64,000 nucleotides of DNA from an uncultured Verrucomicrobiae bacterium (GTDB taxonomy: Bacteria; Verrucomicrobiota; Verrucomicrobiia; JADLBR01; CALLMV01), in the NCBI GenBank assembly GCA_938005615.1, contig CALLMV010000013.1:1-64000 (forward strand). The letters run 5' to 3'. The stretch's first letter is position 1; each line of letters begins with the position of its first letter. Shown here piece by piece: positions 45,468 to 55,338 of this stretch. Both the position numbers and the translations under genes were made by a program. The notes under the pieces are model-generated. The model searched no databases, was not told the origin of the DNA, and saw only the letters and a list, made by a program, of their open reading frames with translations.

Positions 45468-47405
45468 TTATCGGGCCGATGCAGTTACTACATCAAGCTC
45501 TGTGTTTTTTTGATTATTGGCCTCGTCTTGGGCGAACACAGTTTGTCTTTCTAATTTACGAAGGATTTTTTCCACTGCATTTACAGGTGTGATGCCGTGC
45601 TTCGCGCGGAGTGCATCTACCTTGCCGTGGTCAATAAAACAATCCGGCCAGCCTATCCGAACTACCGGGACGGTGATTTCCATATCGGCAAGCTCAGCCA
45701 TTACAGCAGCGCCAAAACCGTTGTTGAGTACATGATCTTCAAAGGTGCAAATGACTTCTGCACGTGAAGCACTTGCTCGCAGTAGGTCGCGATCCAGGGG
45801 TTTGATAAATCGAGGATTCACCACTTCAGCGTGTATGCCGTGCTCTAACAATAAATCCGCCGTTTGCTCTGCCATCGGATGCAAGGTGCCCAAGCCCCAA
45901 AGAGAAACCCGGCTACCCGGACGCGTGATCTCACCTTTGCCAATCTGCAACAAACTGGGCTCGGGCTTGATTGCGGCACCGGGGCCAGTACCTCTGGGGT
46001 AGCGCAGCGCACTTGGGCCTTCGTGCTTCAGGCAGGTATAGAGCATATCCACAAATTCATCCTCATCTTTCGGGGCCATGTGGATAATATTTGGTATGCC
46101 TCGCAGGTACGCGATGTCGAACAGCCCATGGTGAGTAGGACCGTCATCGCCAGACAATCCCGCCCTGTCCATCGGGAAGACAACTGGCAGATTTTGCAAA
46201 CATACATCGTGCACAATCGGGTCAAAAGCCCTCTGCAGGAATGTGGAATAAATCACGCAGAACGGTTTAAGCCCTCGGGTAGCCATGCCCGCAGCAAAGA
46301 TGACTGCATGCTCCTCGGCGATGCCCACATCGAAGTAGCGCGTGGGGTGGCGTGGTTGGAATTTTACCAGACCTGTGCCCGAGGGCATCGCACCTGTGAT
46401 TGCTACGAGCCGGTCATCTTTGTCGGCTAGGTTGGCGAGGGTTTCACCCAGAATTTCAGAGTACGTTTTTTGGCCAGCTTTGGGCGTTTCGCCCGTTTCA
46501 GGATCAAAGGGCCCCAAGCCATGAAACTTCATCTGAGAGGATTCGGCAGGTTTGAAGCCTTTGCCTTTTTTCGTAAGCACGTGCAGTATGACGGGGTTCT
46601 CTGCTTTTTTAAGAAACTCAAAAGTCTTAATCAAAGAGACTACGTCATGCCCATCGAGCGGGCCGTAGTAGGTGATGCCCATCTCCTCAAATAACGTAGA
46701 AGGGAACATCAGTCCTTTGAGCCCCTCTTCCACTTTGTGTGCGAAATGAACGGCCCCTTGACCGCCAATCCATTGTAGAAATTGTTTCGCGCGATCGTGC
46801 AGATGCGAGTAAGTGGTGGATGTCGTGATTCGGTTGAGATAGTTGGCAATTGCTCCGACGTTCTTATCTATAGACCACTCATTGTCATTGAGCACGATGA
46901 TCAGCCTTTTTGTGGCCGAGGCTACATTGTTAAGTGCTTCAAACGTAATACCGCATGTAAAAGCCGCATCACCACACAGTGCCGTAATGTGCTCTTTACC
47001 ACCCTGTAGATCGCGTGCAGTAGCCATTCCTAGCGCTGCTGATAGACCCGTCCCCGCGTGCCCCGCGCCAAAGTGATCGTGTTCACTCTCAGTTCGCAAC
47101 ATAAACCCGTTGAGCCCTCCGGGTTGACGAATCGTGTGAATGCGATCAGCGCGTCCAGTGAGCATTTTGTGTACATAAGCCTGATGGGAAACATCCATCA
47201 CGAGGCGATCTTCTGGAGAATTAAACACATAGTGCCAGGCGATCGTTAACTCCACCACACCGAGGTTGGGACCTAAGTGACCACCAGTTTTGGCGAGCGA
47301 TTTGATTAACTCATCTCGGATTTCTTGAGCCAGTACAGGAAGTTGATCTTGAGGGATCTTCTTCAAGTCTGCGGGGCCATTGATCGAATCAAGCAAACGA
47401 GGCAT
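45468..47405 (-). CDS. dxs: 1-deoxy-D-xylulose-5-phosphate synthase
   Basis: GGHLGPNLGVVELTIAWHYVF, GHAGTGLSAALGMA, FDVGIAEEHAVIFAAGMATRG, DRAGLSGDDGPTHHGLFDIAYLR. Confidence 0.97.
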   Translation of the reverse strand: MPRLLDSINGPADLKKIPQDQLPVLAQEIRDELIKSLAKTGGHLGPNLGVVELTIAWHYVFNSPEDRLVMDVSHQAYVHKMLTGRADRIHTIRQPGGLNGFMLRTESEHDHFGAGHAGTGLSAALGMATARDLQGGKEHITALCGDAAFTCGITFEALNNVASATKRLIIVLNDNEWSIDKNVGAIANYLNRITTSTTYSHLHDRAKQFLQWIGGQGAVHFAHKVEEGLKGLMFPSTLFEEMGITYYGPLDGHDVVSLIKTFEFLKKAENPVILHVLTKKGKGFKPAESSQMKFHGLGPFDPETGETPKAGQKTYSEILGETLANLADKDDRLVAITGAMPSGTGLVKFQPRHPTRYFDVGIAEEHAVIFAAGMATRGLKPFCVIYSTFLQRAFDPIVHDVCLQNLPVVFPMDRAGLSGDDGPTHHGLFDIAYLRGIPNIIHMAPKDEDEFVDMLYTCLKHEGPSALRYPRGTGPGAAIKPEPSLLQIGKGEITRPGSRVSLWGLGTLHPMAEQTADLLLEHGIHAEVVNPRFIKPLDRDLLRASASRAEVICTFEDHVLNNGFGAAVMAELADMEITVPVVRIGWPDCFIDHGKVDALRAKHGITPVNAVEKILRKLERQTVFAQDEANNQKNTELDVVTASAR

Positions 47406-47728
47406 AAATGTTCATCTTGCGGATTGCACGCTTCGAATCAAGGCAACTTTTTGCCTCAAAGTGCGAGGGCAAAAAATCTGAAGAAACACGCTTGGATTCG
47501 TAAAGAGCTAGCCCATAAGCCGCGAAAGCCTGGCTGGCAATTCGAATCGCTTCGCACGCATCGCCTGCAACACGCCCTGTGCGGCCAGTAATGGGAAATG
47601 TCTTTAACTTAAAAATTAGCTCATCAATTCACGTAATTATGCAAAAAGCTTGAAATTGATGTTGTTGACTCTCGACGATTCTAAAGTGGTGCACAACGTT
47701 AAGCCACCCTGGCTTAAACAGATGTACT

Positions 47729-47765
47729 ATCTCAATCTGTTTCTGAGTTCGAGTACACTATTACC
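47729..47765. repeat. 37-nt direct repeat pair 1, copy 1
   Basis: ATCTCAATCTGTTTCTGAGTTCGAGTACACTATTACC, identical to 47800-47836. Confidence 0.97.
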
Positions 47766-48727
47766 CGGCGGGTGGCGTCCTGTCGGGCGATCTCCGCGCA
47801 TCTCAATCTGTTTCTGAGTTCGAGTACACTATTACCTATTCTTGATCCAGTGCTCAGAAAGCTCGCTAAATCCACCTCATAGACACTAGCAGACCGAGCG
47901 GCAGAATCAGGAGAGAAGCCAAGTGCATCCAACACAGAATTCAGTCCACCCGCGCGTACCAAGGCATCGCCAGGCATCACAATTAAGTCCGGCTGCATCA
48001 CAACCATTGCTTCACGCGAAAGCGGCTTATAGCCACGAAAACCTTCAACGGCGTTACGCCCCCCTGCTGCTTCTATGACTTCTTGAGCCACAGTTCCCCA
48101 GCCAGCCGCCAGCCAATTCCCCATACCTGGTGGGGACATCAGGAAGAGAACACGCGGCGCTACACCCGCTAAAGGGTCAGTGCGGAGACTTCGCTCTACA
48201 TGCTCTGCTAGTCCCTCTGCCTGGCAAGGACAACCCAGGACACTGGCCACGTGTTTAATCTTCTGCGGCACACTCATGAGACCTTGGGACTCGTCGATGA
48301 TGGCAACAGGCACACCACTGGCTTTCAACTGCTGTATCGCAGCAGGAGGACCACTCAGAGAAGATGCCAGAACAAGTGTAGGTCGTTGCGCAAGTACACC
48401 TTCAGCAGAGAAATTTCTGTAATAACCGACTCGGGGTAGTGTGTCGTAATCCGGAATCGTGGTGCAGGATTCATCGACCGCCACAACACGTGCTCCACAA
48501 TTCAAATCATAAACAATTTCACTCAGGGCCACTCCCAGCACAACGACACGTGAAAGTTTGCCTGTGAAACTTTTTTCCTGCGAGTGCAATTCTTCATTAA
48601 CTTTGCTTTCATCAGCAGGCCTGCAAGCTGCTAAAACAATAGCGGCAATAATTTGGATCGAGCAGCTAGCGTTTTTGAGGGAACTTCTATTTTTGATTTT
48701 GAGAATCATTATTATTTTATGAAACAA
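47732..48727 (-). CDS. ABC transporter substrate-binding lipoprotein (BtuF/HmuT-like, metal-chelate class)
   Basis: IIAAIVLAACRPAD lipobox; RVVVLGVALSEIVYDLNCGARVVAVDESC..PRVGYYRNFSAEGVLAQRPTLVLASSLSGPPAAIQQLKASGVPVAIID. Confidence 0.88.
   Translation of the reverse strand: MFHKIIMILKIKNRSSLKNASCSIQIIAAIVLAACRPADESKVNEELHSQEKSFTGKLSRVVVLGVALSEIVYDLNCGARVVAVDESCTTIPDYDTLPRVGYYRNFSAEGVLAQRPTLVLASSLSGPPAAIQQLKASGVPVAIIDESQGLMSVPQKIKHVASVLGCPCQAEGLAEHVERSLRTDPLAGVAPRVLFLMSPPGMGNWLAAGWGTVAQEVIEAAGGRNAVEGFRGYKPLSREAMVVMQPDLIVMPGDALVRAGGLNSVLDALGFSPDSAARSASVYEVDLASFLSTGSRIGNSVLELRNRLRCAEIARQDATRRVIVYSNSETD
47800..47836. repeat. 37-nt direct repeat pair 1, copy 2
   Basis: Exact copy of 47729-47765; 34-nt insert 47766-47799 between copies. 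Confidence 0.97.
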
Positions 48728-48788
48728 CTTCTTTGCAGAATTTCAAGCGTGCCTTAATTGCTTCATGTTAATGCTGCTAAACGCAGGC

Positions 48789-50075
48789 TCAGCGATCGCA
48801 CTCGCCCATGACGAAATCAAGTGAACCGAGAATTGCCACGGTATCACTGACCATGTGACCGGGCAGAAGCTTGGGAAGAATGGAAAGATTCACAAAACTA
48901 GGCGCGCGAATCTTCAGCCGGTAAGGAACACCGCCGCCTTTGGAGCAGATGTAAAAGCCAAGCTCGCCTTTCGGATTTTCCGCACCAAAGTACACCTCAC
49001 CGTGGGGGGCTTGTATTCCTTGGGTGACGATCATGAACTGGTGTATCAACTCCTCCATTTTGGTGAGCACCGCCTCCTTAGGAGGAAGGGTGTTTTTGGG
49101 ATCGGTGTAGCAGATGGGACCCGAGGGCAGTTTTTCAATGACTTGCCTGAGTATCTTCACGCTTTCGCGCATTTCCTGAATACGGCAGTAGTAGCGGTCG
49201 TAACAATCGCCCACGCTGCCGATAGGTACTTCAAAATCGTATTTTTCATAGCCGCAGTAGGGGTGCACTTTGCGTAAGTCGTGTTCTATGCCAGATGCCC
49301 TTAGATTGGGGCCAGAAAGTGCGTAAGCAATAGCGTCTTCTTTCGTGATAATGCCGAGATCCTTGGTCCGGTCCACGAAGATTTTGTTACGTGACAGTAA
49401 TTTATCTATTTCGTCAATCCGTGTAGGGAATTCTTGGAGGAATTTTTTTAACGCGGGGATGAAATCCGCAGGTAAATCGCGAGTCATTCCCCCCACTCTT
49501 GTGTAGCTTGTGGTGAATCGCGCACCTGTGAGCATCTCAATGAGGTTGTAGAGTTTCTCACGTTCAGTGAAGGTATAGAGGAATACCGTCATGGCCCCGC
49601 AATCCATCGCAAAGGCCCCAAGACCGAGGAGGTGTGCAGAGATGCGTGCTATTTCACAGCAGATGACGCGGATGGCCTGGCCACGCGGGGGAAGCTCCCA
49701 GCCCATAAGTTTTTCTACAGCTAGGGCATAAGCGACGTTGTTGGCCAGTGGAGCTAGATAGTCAAGGCGGTCCGTGTAAGGGACAAACTGGTTGTAAGTC
49801 ATGTTTTCGGCGATCTTCTCGTCGCCGCGATGGAGGAATCCGACATCTGGCTCCGCTTTTGTGATGATCTCTCCATCGAGTTCCAGGACGATGCGCAGGA
49901 CACCATGGGTCGAGGGATGCGAGGGGCCCATGTTAAGCACGAGCCGCTCCGACTCTGGGTTGGATTCGTTGTATTTTTCTGCTTCTTTTTCGAATTTTGC
50001 AGCGATGTCGAGGTGCTCAACTTCTATTGTCCGTACATTTTGTGAAGGACTGGGTTTTGTGGCTAGTGTGCTCAT
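48789..50075 (-). CDS. nuoD: NADH-quinone oxidoreductase subunit D
   Basis: LVLNMGPSHPSTHGVLRIVLELDGE, GFLHRGDEKIAEN, C-terminal ILGSLDFVMGECDR; ORF opens at 50150 but MSTLATK at 50075 avoids nuoC overlap. Confidence 0.97.
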   Translation of the reverse strand: MSTLATKPSPSQNVRTIEVEHLDIAAKFEKEAEKYNESNPESERLVLNMGPSHPSTHGVLRIVLELDGEIITKAEPDVGFLHRGDEKIAENMTYNQFVPYTDRLDYLAPLANNVAYALAVEKLMGWELPPRGQAIRVICCEIARISAHLLGLGAFAMDCGAMTVFLYTFTEREKLYNLIEMLTGARFTTSYTRVGGMTRDLPADFIPALKKFLQEFPTRIDEIDKLLSRNKIFVDRTKDLGIITKEDAIAYALSGPNLRASGIEHDLRKVHPYCGYEKYDFEVPIGSVGDCYDRYYCRIQEMRESVKILRQVIEKLPSGPICYTDPKNTLPPKEAVLTKMEELIHQFMIVTQGIQAPHGEVYFGAENPKGELGFYICSKGGGVPYRLKIRAPSFVNLSILPKLLPGHMVSDTVAILGSLDFVMGECDR

Positions 50076-50079
50076 GGGT

Positions 50080-50718
50080 TTAGTGTGGTGTGCGGCTGCG
50101 TGGCTCTGCTTCGTGTGCAAAATCGCTTGTGGAAGTAACGAATGGGCCACCCTCCATCGGAGCTGCGTCAGTGAAGTGTCCGTCAGGCATGTGGACTGGG
50201 AGACCCTCCAAGGGGAACTCTTTTCGTAGTGGGAAGTGCGGGTATCCTTCCCACATAAGGATTCTCCTTAGGTCTGGGTGTCCGATAAATTTGATGCCCA
50301 TCATGTCATAAATTTCGCGTTCGTGCCAATTGGCTGTGGGGTAAATGTCTGAGATAGTGTGTAGTTCTGATTTCTCTTCAGAGACGCGGCAACTGAGGCG
50401 TAAGTGCCGTTTAGTTTGCAAGGAATAGTGTTCGTAAACAATTTCGAATCGCGGCTCTTCATTTTCGTGATCTACGCTGGAGATGTCTAAAAGGTAGTCG
50501 TAATTCAGCTTGTCTCTCAGAAACAAAGAGACTTCGCGGATCAATTCCGCATCGCGTAAATAAAGCGAAATCTCACCACGGAAAATAGGCCTCAACTCTA
50601 AACTTTCTGCAAACTCATGCAAAAGTGGTTTGAGATATTCGGCGCTATCTGTGTGCAAAATCTTGTGGCCAGCGGAGTGTGGTTTCGTGAGAGGTGCTTC
50701 TGAGGCTGTGGCAGACAT
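50080..50718 (-). CDS. nuoC: NADH-quinone oxidoreductase subunit C
   Basis: ISDIYPTANWHEREIYDMMGIKFIGHPDLRRILMWEGYPHFPLRKEFPL. Confidence 0.96.
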   Translation of the reverse strand: MSATASEAPLTKPHSAGHKILHTDSAEYLKPLLHEFAESLELRPIFRGEISLYLRDAELIREVSLFLRDKLNYDYLLDISSVDHENEEPRFEIVYEHYSLQTKRHLRLSCRVSEEKSELHTISDIYPTANWHEREIYDMMGIKFIGHPDLRRILMWEGYPHFPLRKEFPLEGLPVHMPDGHFTDAAPMEGGPFVTSTSDFAHEAEPRSRTPH

Positions 50719-50728
50719 AGTAGGGGTT

Positions 50729-51250
50729 TCAGGAAGCTAGAGCGGGTTCCTGTTTCAGAGCCAGTGTAGAATGCTCCTTTTCAATCTTTCTCTGCAGGCG
50801 CATCAGCCCTTCAAGAAGGGCTTCAGGCCGAGGTGGGCATCCCGAGATGTAAACATCGACGGGGATCAAACGGTCGATTCCCTGAAGCACTGCATAAGAA
50901 CGATACATGCCGCCAGAGGAAGCACAGGCTCCCATGGCAATGCACCATTTCGGATCAGGCATCTGATCATAAATTCGTTTAACGGCTAAGGCCATTTTAT
51001 AAGTCACTGTACCTGCAACGATGAGGAGATCCGCTTGACGCGGGGAGAAACGCATGACTTCGGCACCAAATCGTGCGATATCAAATCGAGATGATGCGGC
51101 TGCCATAAGCTCGATTGCGCAGCATGCTAGACCCATAGGCATGGGCCAGATGGAGTTTTTTCGGATCCAGTTGATGGCGGAGTCGAGCCGAGTCAGCACG
51201 ACATTGCCTTCTACTTTGGAATTGTAGCTCATTTCGCCGGTGTTCGACAT
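50729..51250 (-). CDS. nuoB: NADH-quinone oxidoreductase subunit B
   Basis: [64 protein letters not shown]. Confidence 0.97.
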   Translation of the reverse strand: MSNTGEMSYNSKVEGNVVLTRLDSAINWIRKNSIWPMPMGLACCAIELMAAASSRFDIARFGAEVMRFSPRQADLLIVAGTVTYKMALAVKRIYDQMPDPKWCIAMGACASSGGMYRSYAVLQGIDRLIPVDVYISGCPPRPEALLEGLMRLQRKIEKEHSTLALKQEPALAS

Positions 51251-51521
51251 AGTTGTAAGCTAATCGCACCGGGATGCTAGGCAAGAGGAATTGTGAAAGT
51301 TTTCACAAACTTAAGCTATTTTATTTATTCAGCAAAATGATACGACGTTGTGCAAGATTACGGCATCGAGGGGACATTGATCAAATGCTCAGTTGTGTCA
51401 CGCGTGAAGAAATTTGCTACAGGCGTTGGGAAATTTGAGGTAGTTGTAAATCTGACTCAGGTTCTGGATGCATTGGGGAATTTTGTTTGCCCGGAACAAC
51501 GGCTGATGCAGATTAAAGGAA

Positions 51522-53543
51522 ATGTTTGCTGCAAACATCTTTAAAAGGACAGCTTGGCCCGCTTTGTTCTGTTTGATTATACCTGTTTGCTTTTCGGATG
51601 CTGCGGAGTCCAACCAGCTGAATGACCAGAGGGACAACCGGCTTTCCCTCTCCAGCCTTCCGCAAGAGTTGCGCGAAGTTGTAGCTTCTGCAGCTAGCCT
51701 GCTGCGGCAAGGCAAGCCTGCTGAGGCCTACACGCTTGTGGAAAAGGATGTTTCCCTTCCCGCTGCGCCTCCCGAGGTGCTTGCTCTGGGAGCGCTTAGT
51801 CTTGCGCGTGACAACCGTGCGCCCCGTGCTTTGCGTCTTGCAGAGCTGCTCACCGCCACACCGGGCTATCGGCTCTCTGGTTTGGCGATCCTCTACGATG
51901 TACAGTCCCGGGCCTATTCTAGTACACTGGCCGTAAACACTGTCTCCTCAAGAATGGGGGATGTAAATTCTTCTGTGTGGACAAAATTAGGCGAGACCTA
52001 TGCGGAAATACTCACGGAGTTTGCCGCAAAGACAGCAGCCGAAGTCATAGACTTGGCACTGCCAATATTTCAACACGCCGCAGCCGTTTCCATGCAGGAA
52101 GACAGATCAGCAATTGTGCTCACCCACCTGCGCCTGGCCGATCTACTCTCTGCAAGAAATGATATTCCAGCAGTGATTGAATCTTTAAGGCGTGCGCTCG
52201 ATGCGGAGCCTGACAATCGTGAAGCATTGGTGCGCTTGGCTGTAGCGATGATTGAACAAGGCAGTCTGTTAGAGGCTGCAGCAGAATTGGAAAAAGTGAT
52301 CGAAAAACACCCTGATTACCTGCCTGCGCTCACTGCCCTTATTGAGTTGTATGTGAATTTAGAAAAGAAAGATCAGGCGATCGCACTCATGGAAAAATGT
52401 TTGGAACGTGCGGATTTCGATTCTGAACTTGGCCTCGCAGAGTTGGCTGCTCGCATCAACGCTTGGGGGCTGACTTACAAGCTATCGCTTCGGGCCCGGG
52501 ACCGCGAACCCGAATCGGTGCGAGCGCACATTTTTCTCGTGGAGTCGGCATTGCGCGAAAAACTTAAAGAAGAGGCCCTCACCCACGCAGGCGAGGCTTA
52601 TGCACAATTCCCCAACAGTCCGCTGATTATCCAAATGGCCGTTGTTGCGGCGCGCGAGGCTGGGAAGTTTGACTTGGCAGAAATTTATCTCAACCGATTA
52701 GAAAAAATCACCAACGAGGCGACTGAAGGCATCAGCCCCAAAGACGTAATGGTCGAGCGAGCCATCCTCGCAGAACGCCGCAACGATCTAGCTGAAATGG
52801 AAAGGCAATTCCGCCGTGTCCTAGAAATAGATCCCGACAATCACTTTGCCATGAATTACATGGCCTACACTTTCGCCGATCGGGGAATTCGCCTCGAAGA
52901 AGCGTTAGGTATGATCACAAAAGCCATTTCGCTTGAGCCACAAAACTCCGCTTACCTCGATACCCTCGGTTGGGTGCACTATATGCTGGGAGATTTCGCC
53001 AAAGCTTACGAATTCATCTCGCAGGCCGCAGAAATCGGTCCCCCCCACGAGGAGATTTTTGAAAACTTAGGCGATGCTGCCGACGCGCTCGGACGCCACA
53101 AGGAAGCACTTACTCACTGGAGAAAATCTCTGGAATTGCAACCAGATCGTCCCTTTGTAGCAGAAAAAATTCAGGCCGTAGAGCGCGGCGAAAGACTCAA
53201 CCACCCCTTACCATACATTCCACCGCCTGGTACGCCGCCGCTTGTAACTAATAGTAATGATAGTGAGACAAAAGATTCTGAACGTTCAGAACATACTAAA
53301 ACAGATACCCTGAGCACTGAGCAGAAAATTCCAAAATCAAACAACCCAAAAACCTCGCCGATGAACCCCCCCAGCCAAAGTGACGATGAGCCCTTGCAAG
53401 AAAACAACGATCCTTCCAGCAACGAAACACCTTTAGCTCCTCCCGATGAAGACACGCATGACAAACCCAATGACAATTCCGATCCAAACACCACAGACGA
53501 CACACCGCCTGACCTCACGGAGCTCCTAATCCAATACTCCTGA
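51522..53543 (+). CDS. Tetratricopeptide repeat protein with low-complexity C-terminal tail
   Basis: LGMITKAISLEPQNSAYLDTLGWVHYMLGDFAKAYEFISQAAE; Asn/Pro/Ser/Asp-rich C-terminus. Confidence 0.88.
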   Translation: MFAANIFKRTAWPALFCLIIPVCFSDAAESNQLNDQRDNRLSLSSLPQELREVVASAASLLRQGKPAEAYTLVEKDVSLPAAPPEVLALGALSLARDNRAPRALRLAELLTATPGYRLSGLAILYDVQSRAYSSTLAVNTVSSRMGDVNSSVWTKLGETYAEILTEFAAKTAAEVIDLALPIFQHAAAVSMQEDRSAIVLTHLRLADLLSARNDIPAVIESLRRALDAEPDNREALVRLAVAMIEQGSLLEAAAELEKVIEKHPDYLPALTALIELYVNLEKKDQAIALMEKCLERADFDSELGLAELAARINAWGLTYKLSLRARDREPESVRAHIFLVESALREKLKEEALTHAGEAYAQFPNSPLIIQMAVVAAREAGKFDLAEIYLNRLEKITNEATEGISPKDVMVERAILAERRNDLAEMERQFRRVLEIDPDNHFAMNYMAYTFADRGIRLEEALGMITKAISLEPQNSAYLDTLGWVHYMLGDFAKAYEFISQAAEIGPPHEEIFENLGDAADALGRHKEALTHWRKSLELQPDRPFVAEKIQAVERGERLNHPLPYIPPPGTPPLVTNSNDSETKDSERSEHTKTDTLSTEQKIPKSNNPKTSPMNPPSQSDDEPLQENNDPSSNETPLAPPDEDTHDKPNDNSDPNTTDDTPPDLTELLIQYS

Positions 53544-53547
53544 AAAA

Positions 53548-55332
53548 ATGTACAATTCCCTCGGGCGATTTCTGAACTGTACTCTCCTCTTAGCACTACT
53601 CGCCTTGAGCTATTGCATCCCGCGCGATCCCGCGCCTCAGACTCGTGCGAGACCACCTGTCACAGAGGCGGGCTTTCCCGTTAGCGATTTACCGCAGGGG
53701 CAATTTGGCGGGCGCCTTATTCTCTCTCAGCTATCAGACCCACGCACCTTCAATCCGATCATTGCGGAAGACGCGGCTTCCGGGGCCATCGGTGGCATCC
53801 TCTTTCCCGGGCTGACCCGGGTAAACCCAGTTACGCTCGAACCTGAGCCCGAGCTTGCTGAGCGGTGGGAAATCTCTGAAGATCAACGCTCCTTCACCTT
53901 CTACCTACGCCGCGGCCTGACTTGGAGCGATGGACATCCCTTCAGCGCAGACGATGTTATCTTTTCGCTTGATACTGTGATTCAACATCCCTCCGTCATC
54001 ACACGCACAAAAACCTTCCTCTCGGTGGATGGTAAAAAGTTCGACTTTGAAAAAATCGACGACTATACCATACGCATCACCACACCGGACATCTATGCTC
54101 CGTTCCTCATATTTATCGGTACAAACATTATCCCCAAACACATCTACGAACAACACCTGCAAGATGGGACTTTCATGCAGCAAATGGGCATCAACACGCC
54201 CCCGCACAAACTACCTAGCCTTGGCCCTTTCCGCCTAATGAGATTCGTACCAGGCCAACGAATCATCTTTGAGCGCAATCCTTACTACTGGACGCTCGCC
54301 CCAGACGGGTCACGATTGCCTTACCTCGACCACCTCATCCTCAACACCGCGCGCGACGCCAACGCCGCCTTCATCCAATTTCTCTCGGGTAAGACGGATG
54401 CAGAAAACATCCGCCCCGAAGATGTCCCCATGGCCCGGCGCCTCGCAGAGAGACGTGGCTTTAGCGTTATCGAGCGTGGCCCATCGGATGGGACTTCCTT
54501 TCTCTGGTTTAACCAAAACACAGGCACCAATCCCAACACAGGCCAGCCGCTGGTGTCACCCCACAAACTGCGCTGGTTCCGCGATACCCGTTTTCGGCAG
54601 GCAGTATCCTACGCGCTTGATCGTGAAGGCATCATTCAGTCGGTGTTCATGGGGATGGCCGTGCCTTTGTGGAGTTGTGAAAGTCCTGCCAATGTGCGTT
54701 GGTTCAATCCCAACGTCAAAAGCTTTCCTCGCGATCTTGCACGGGCGCGCGCCTTGCTCGCTGATGCGGGGTTCAAGCAACAGGGCGGCACGCTGCAAGA
54801 TTCCGAAGGCCATCCTGTGGAGTTTACTCTCATCACTAACAAAGAAAACACGCTTCGTTCAGATATCGCAGTTGTGCTTGCCAACAATCTTGCGGAGCTT
54901 GGGATCGCAATGCGCATTCAGCTCCTTGATTTTAACGCTCTCATCGGTCGCATTTCCGACAGCTTTGATTACGAGGCCTGCCTTCTTGGCCTCACGGGTG
55001 GGGCTAGCGATCCCTCCTCGGCGCTGGACACCATCTCTTCCTTTGGTCGCATGCACTTGTGGTTTCCACAGCAGAAGACACCCTCCACCGAAGCTGAAGC
55101 GCGCATGGATGAGCTGATGCAGTTACAACTGCGCACGCTCGACTACAACTTGCGCAAGCGCTACTACGATGAGGTGCAGCAAATCATGGCCCGCGAACAA
55201 TTCTTCATTTACCTTGTAACACCCACGGTGTTTGGCGCACTGCGCGACGGTTGGCAAAATCTGCGCCCTCCGGCCACTGCAGGCACATCTCTGCTGTGGA
55301 ATCACGATGAAATTTGGCGTCCTCAGCCCTAG
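53548..55332 (+). CDS. Peptide ABC transporter substrate-binding protein
   Basis: LSDPRTFNPIIAEDAAS, LAERWEISEDQRSFTFYLRRGLTWSDGHPFSADDVIFSLDTV. Confidence 0.94.
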   Translation: MYNSLGRFLNCTLLLALLALSYCIPRDPAPQTRARPPVTEAGFPVSDLPQGQFGGRLILSQLSDPRTFNPIIAEDAASGAIGGILFPGLTRVNPVTLEPEPELAERWEISEDQRSFTFYLRRGLTWSDGHPFSADDVIFSLDTVIQHPSVITRTKTFLSVDGKKFDFEKIDDYTIRITTPDIYAPFLIFIGTNIIPKHIYEQHLQDGTFMQQMGINTPPHKLPSLGPFRLMRFVPGQRIIFERNPYYWTLAPDGSRLPYLDHLILNTARDANAAFIQFLSGKTDAENIRPEDVPMARRLAERRGFSVIERGPSDGTSFLWFNQNTGTNPNTGQPLVSPHKLRWFRDTRFRQAVSYALDREGIIQSVFMGMAVPLWSCESPANVRWFNPNVKSFPRDLARARALLADAGFKQQGGTLQDSEGHPVEFTLITNKENTLRSDIAVVLANNLAELGIAMRIQLLDFNALIGRISDSFDYEACLLGLTGGASDPSSALDTISSFGRMHLWFPQQKTPSTEAEARMDELMQLQLRTLDYNLRKRYYDEVQQIMAREQFFIYLVTPTVFGALRDGWQNLRPPATAGTSLLWNHDEIWRPQP

Positions 55333-55338
55333 CCGTGC

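Noticed and set aside
54269-55117. 282-aa + strand ORF inside the peptide-binding protein gene
   Set aside because: Alternate frame of a well-supported CDS; Ser/Arg/Pro-rich
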